A DNA stretch of 14,983 nucleotides from an uncultured Rickettsiales bacterium (GTDB lineage Bacteria > Pseudomonadota > Alphaproteobacteria > Rickettsiales > UBA1997). A program made the translations under genes and the position numbers. The stretch lies in assembly GCA_937927795.1 (NCBI GenBank), contig CALBSF010000137.1, positions 1 through 14,983 of the forward strand, written 5' to 3'. Shown here in pieces: positions 13,351 through 14,983 of the stretch (position 1 is the stretch's first letter; each line of letters opens with the position of its first letter). The notes beneath the pieces were generated by a model that saw only the letters and a program-made list of their open reading frames with translations, was not told the DNA's origin and searched no databases.

Positions 13351-14450
13351 AAAAACCAATCAGCTTTCTTTCCGGTCCGGTAATGATTTCATCAAAAGTT
13401 TCTAAAGCCTTTCGACAAAATGCAATCTCACATCGATCTTTTGAATTTTCTAAACTGCTAAACGAACTACAAAGTAAGCTAAAAATTATTACCAAAGCAA
13501 AATATTCCACTTTGATGATGGGCAGCGGAAGCCTTGCTAATGAGGCAATTGCAGCAAATTTATCGACCCTGGAAAATGAATTTGGCTTGATAATTTCTAA
13601 CGGAGAATTCGGAGAAAGGATTATAAATCAAGCAACGCGCCACAATTTAAAATTCCATAGCTTAAAGAAAAATTGGGGAAAAGTTTTCGATTATCACGAA
13701 ATCGCAGAAATTTTGCTGAAGAAAAAAAATGATTGGATTTGGTTTGTTCAATGCGAAACCTCAACTGGCATGATTAACGATTTAGAGAAAATTTTAACGA
13801 TCGCAAATAAAACGAATATCAAAGTTTGTGTCGATTGCGTCAGCTCAATTGGTATTTATCAACTTGATCTATCAAAAATTTACTTAGCTTCAGCTTCTAG
13901 CAACAAAGGATTAGAATCACTGGCTGGCATTGCGATTGTCTTACATAATCATCATCCAAAACCTCAAAACACAATTCCTCAGTATCTTGATATTGGGTTT
14001 TATCACGCAAAAAATTGCATTCCTTTTACCTTCTCTTCAAATTTGATAAATGCCTTGAATGCCTCGCTAGAATTGATGTTGCAAAAAGATAAAATAGCAA
14101 AAATTAAAAAGCTAAACGATGATTTGGTTAAGTTTCTAGAGCATCAGGAAATCAAAATTGTGATTAATGAAAAAGTAAAATCATGCGCAATTACAACTGT
14201 TGAGTTTAATCAAGTAAAACAAGCAGAAAAACTGGGAGAGTTCTTAAATTCTAAAGGGGTTCTGGTTCATTACCAAAACAGTTATTTAAAAGAAAGAAAC
14301 TGGCTACAAATCGCTTTTTTCAGCAGCTACATAAAATTTTCCGATTTGAAAAAGCTAAAAAATCTAATTTTAAAGTTTAGAAATTCTGATAATACTTATA
14401 CCAGATTAAGAATCACTACTGTCCGGTTCCGCCCCCTACAGGCTGAATAG
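13347..14450 (+). CDS. Class V aminotransferase-like PLP enzyme, C-terminus altered by IS
   Basis: A 367-residue fold-type I PLP enzyme of the alanine-glyoxylate / phosphoserine aminotransferase group. FLSGPVMIS (7-15) and ISHRSFEF (27-34) are the N-terminal family signatures. GSGSLANEA (59-67) binds the cofactor phosphate. VQCETSTG (134-141) and Asp163 in VDCVSSIG lie at the ring, and SASSNKG (182-188) carries the Schiff-base Lys187. The start ATG overlaps the GNAT stop by four bases. Sequence resembles the family up to about residue 345. The last 20 residues (DNTYTRLRITTVRFRPLQAE) are basic, and the frame ends 15 bases inside the convergent transposase gene, so the natural stop was lost to an insertion sequence. 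The active site is untouched and the enzyme is probably functional. The substrate is unknown; an amino acid or amino ketone for the GNAT is plausible. Confidence 0.8.
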   Translation: MKKPISFLSGPVMISSKVSKAFRQNAISHRSFEFSKLLNELQSKLKIITKAKYSTLMMGSGSLANEAIAANLSTLENEFGLIISNGEFGERIINQATRHNLKFHSLKKNWGKVFDYHEIAEILLKKKNDWIWFVQCETSTGMINDLEKILTIANKTNIKVCVDCVSSIGIYQLDLSKIYLASASSNKGLESLAGIAIVLHNHHPKPQNTIPQYLDIGFYHAKNCIPFTFSSNLINALNASLELMLQKDKIAKIKKLNDDLVKFLEHQEIKIVINEKVKSCAITTVEFNQVKQAEKLGEFLNSKGVLVHYQNSYLKERNWLQIAFFSSYIKFSDLKKLKNLILKFRNSDNTYTRLRITTVRFRPLQAE

Positions 14451-14983
14451 GTCAGCAATTTCAGTCTCTGGTTTTATGCAATTCATTTTGATGAAGTCGC
14501 TCAGGTTCTGGGTTCTCTCGAATAAAGAGAGGCTAAAAATCTGAGATAAAGTGTAAAGACTTTCATCAAGTTTCAAAGTTTTTTTAATGATGGCGATTAG
14601 GAGATAAATCGAAATCGCTATCCAAATTTGCGTTTCAACTGCATTTTTTGAAGTGCCAAAAAATGCTTTGATGTGCAGATGTTGTTTAATCCATTTGAAG
14701 AAAAGTTCAACTTGCCAACGTTGTTTGTAGAGCTTTGCTATTGTTAGCGCAGGAAGCTCGAAGTTATTGGTAAGAAACTCTAAATCATGTTTTGTATCTT
14801 CGTCATAAAACCTCACTCTTCTTATTTGCGAAGGATAGGCGCGAAGTCCAAATTCACTATTTAAGCATACGGTTTGATCACAGATTAAGCCTGTAGTCTT
14901 ATCAATTGAATGAGAATAAACACGCTTAAATCTAATTTTCTTGTGCATTCTAATTACAAAGAATGCTCCTAATTGAGTTATTC
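14412..14983 (-). mobile_element. Insertion sequence, IS4 family, partial at window edge
   Basis: The transposase 3' end plus roughly 25-40 bases beyond it form one end of an IS, and the other end lies outside the window. The exact terminus is not resolved: TACTGTCCGGTTCCG near 14416-14430 is a likely part of the terminal repeat. The element points leftward into the 3' end of the aminotransferase gene. Confidence 0.7.
14436..14983 (-). CDS. IS4-family transposase, C-terminal part
   Basis: This is the C-terminal portion of a DDE transposase. The frame is open to the window edge, with residues such as TQLGAFFVIR before the ATG at 14948, so that ATG is internal and the true start is off the right end. 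RRVRFYDEDTKHDLEFLTNN is followed by LPALTIAKLYKQRWQVELFF and KWIKQHLHIKAF. The YxxRWxVExxFKWIK arrangement is the IS4 Y-(2)-R-(3)-E-(6)-K signature and holds the catalytic Glu. GTSKNAVETQIW and a hydrophobic helix follow, as in the IS4 subgroup that often carries DUF4372 at its N-terminus. The stop is TAG 14438-14436. No frameshift or stop is visible in the part present. Confidence 0.92.
   Translation of the reverse strand, partial: ITQLGAFFVIRMHKKIRFKRVYSHSIDKTTGLICDQTVCLNSEFGLRAYPSQIRRVRFYDEDTKHDLEFLTNNFELPALTIAKLYKQRWQVELFFKWIKQHLHIKAFFGTSKNAVETQIWIAISIYLLIAIIKKTLKLDESLYTLSQIFSLSLFERTQNLSDFIKMNCIKPETEIADLFSL

Noticed and set aside
13347..14450. Phosphonate metabolism (2-aminoethylphosphonate transaminase, phnW)
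   Set aside because: The class V fold fits, but no other phosphonate gene is nearby and the motifs do not separate it from other members of the group.

Overview
The window is AT-rich throughout, has few strong Shine-Dalgarno sites and carries an Isc-type iron-sulfur chaperone gene (hscA). hscA holds an in-frame palindrome-bearing insert of the kind known from Rickettsia genes. Together these suggest an alphaproteobacterium, possibly a host-associated Rickettsiales-like one; this placement is inference. The first 14 bases match the 3' end of an Illumina adapter, so the left edge is an untrimmed contig end and not biology.

Layout. (1) 17-2201: the tail of an ORF that is probably hscB, then hscA starting at TTG 165, then tRNA-Ala(GGC) behind a clean sigma-70-type promoter. 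(2) 2202-6160: a compact phage- or satellite-like segment read rightward from the tRNA. It has short tandem repeats, a seven-copy array of 12-bp iteron-like repeats, an AlpA/excisionase-type HTH gene, a Toprim plus RecA-like primase-helicase gene split by an in-frame TAA, a mostly non-coding stretch with seven alternating copies of a 9-bp motif and hairpins, and a Nu1-type terminase small subunit. I see no integrase, large terminase, capsid or tail gene. (3) 11814-6330 on the minus strand: an operon-like run of TetR regulator, alpha/beta hydrolase, LplT lysophospholipid transporter, Aas acyltransferase/acyl-ACP synthetase and a putative lipoprotein. (4) 11895-14450 on the plus strand, divergent from the TetR gene: an Xre regulator, a divergent PlsY, a GNAT-fold acyltransferase and a class V aminotransferase, all overlapping or nearly touching. 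(5) 14436-14983: the 3' end of an IS4-family transposase on the minus strand, whose IS appears to have landed on the 3' end of the aminotransferase gene.

How the genes may work together. LplT and Aas form a known lysophospholipid recovery pair: LplT moves lysolipid to the inner leaflet and Aas re-acylates it. The hydrolase could release or process acyl groups, and the TetR protein probably controls the run through palindromes in the 80-bp divergent gap. The facing operon pairs an acyl-phosphate-dependent PlsY paralogue with a GNAT and a PLP enzyme, which hints at a specialised acylated amino-compound or lipid product; that is a hypothesis. The most unusual part is the tRNA-adjacent element. 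Its gene content (AlpA, primase-helicase, TerS) resembles a phage-inducible chromosomal island more than a complete prophage, though the split primase gene argues that it is at least partly decayed.
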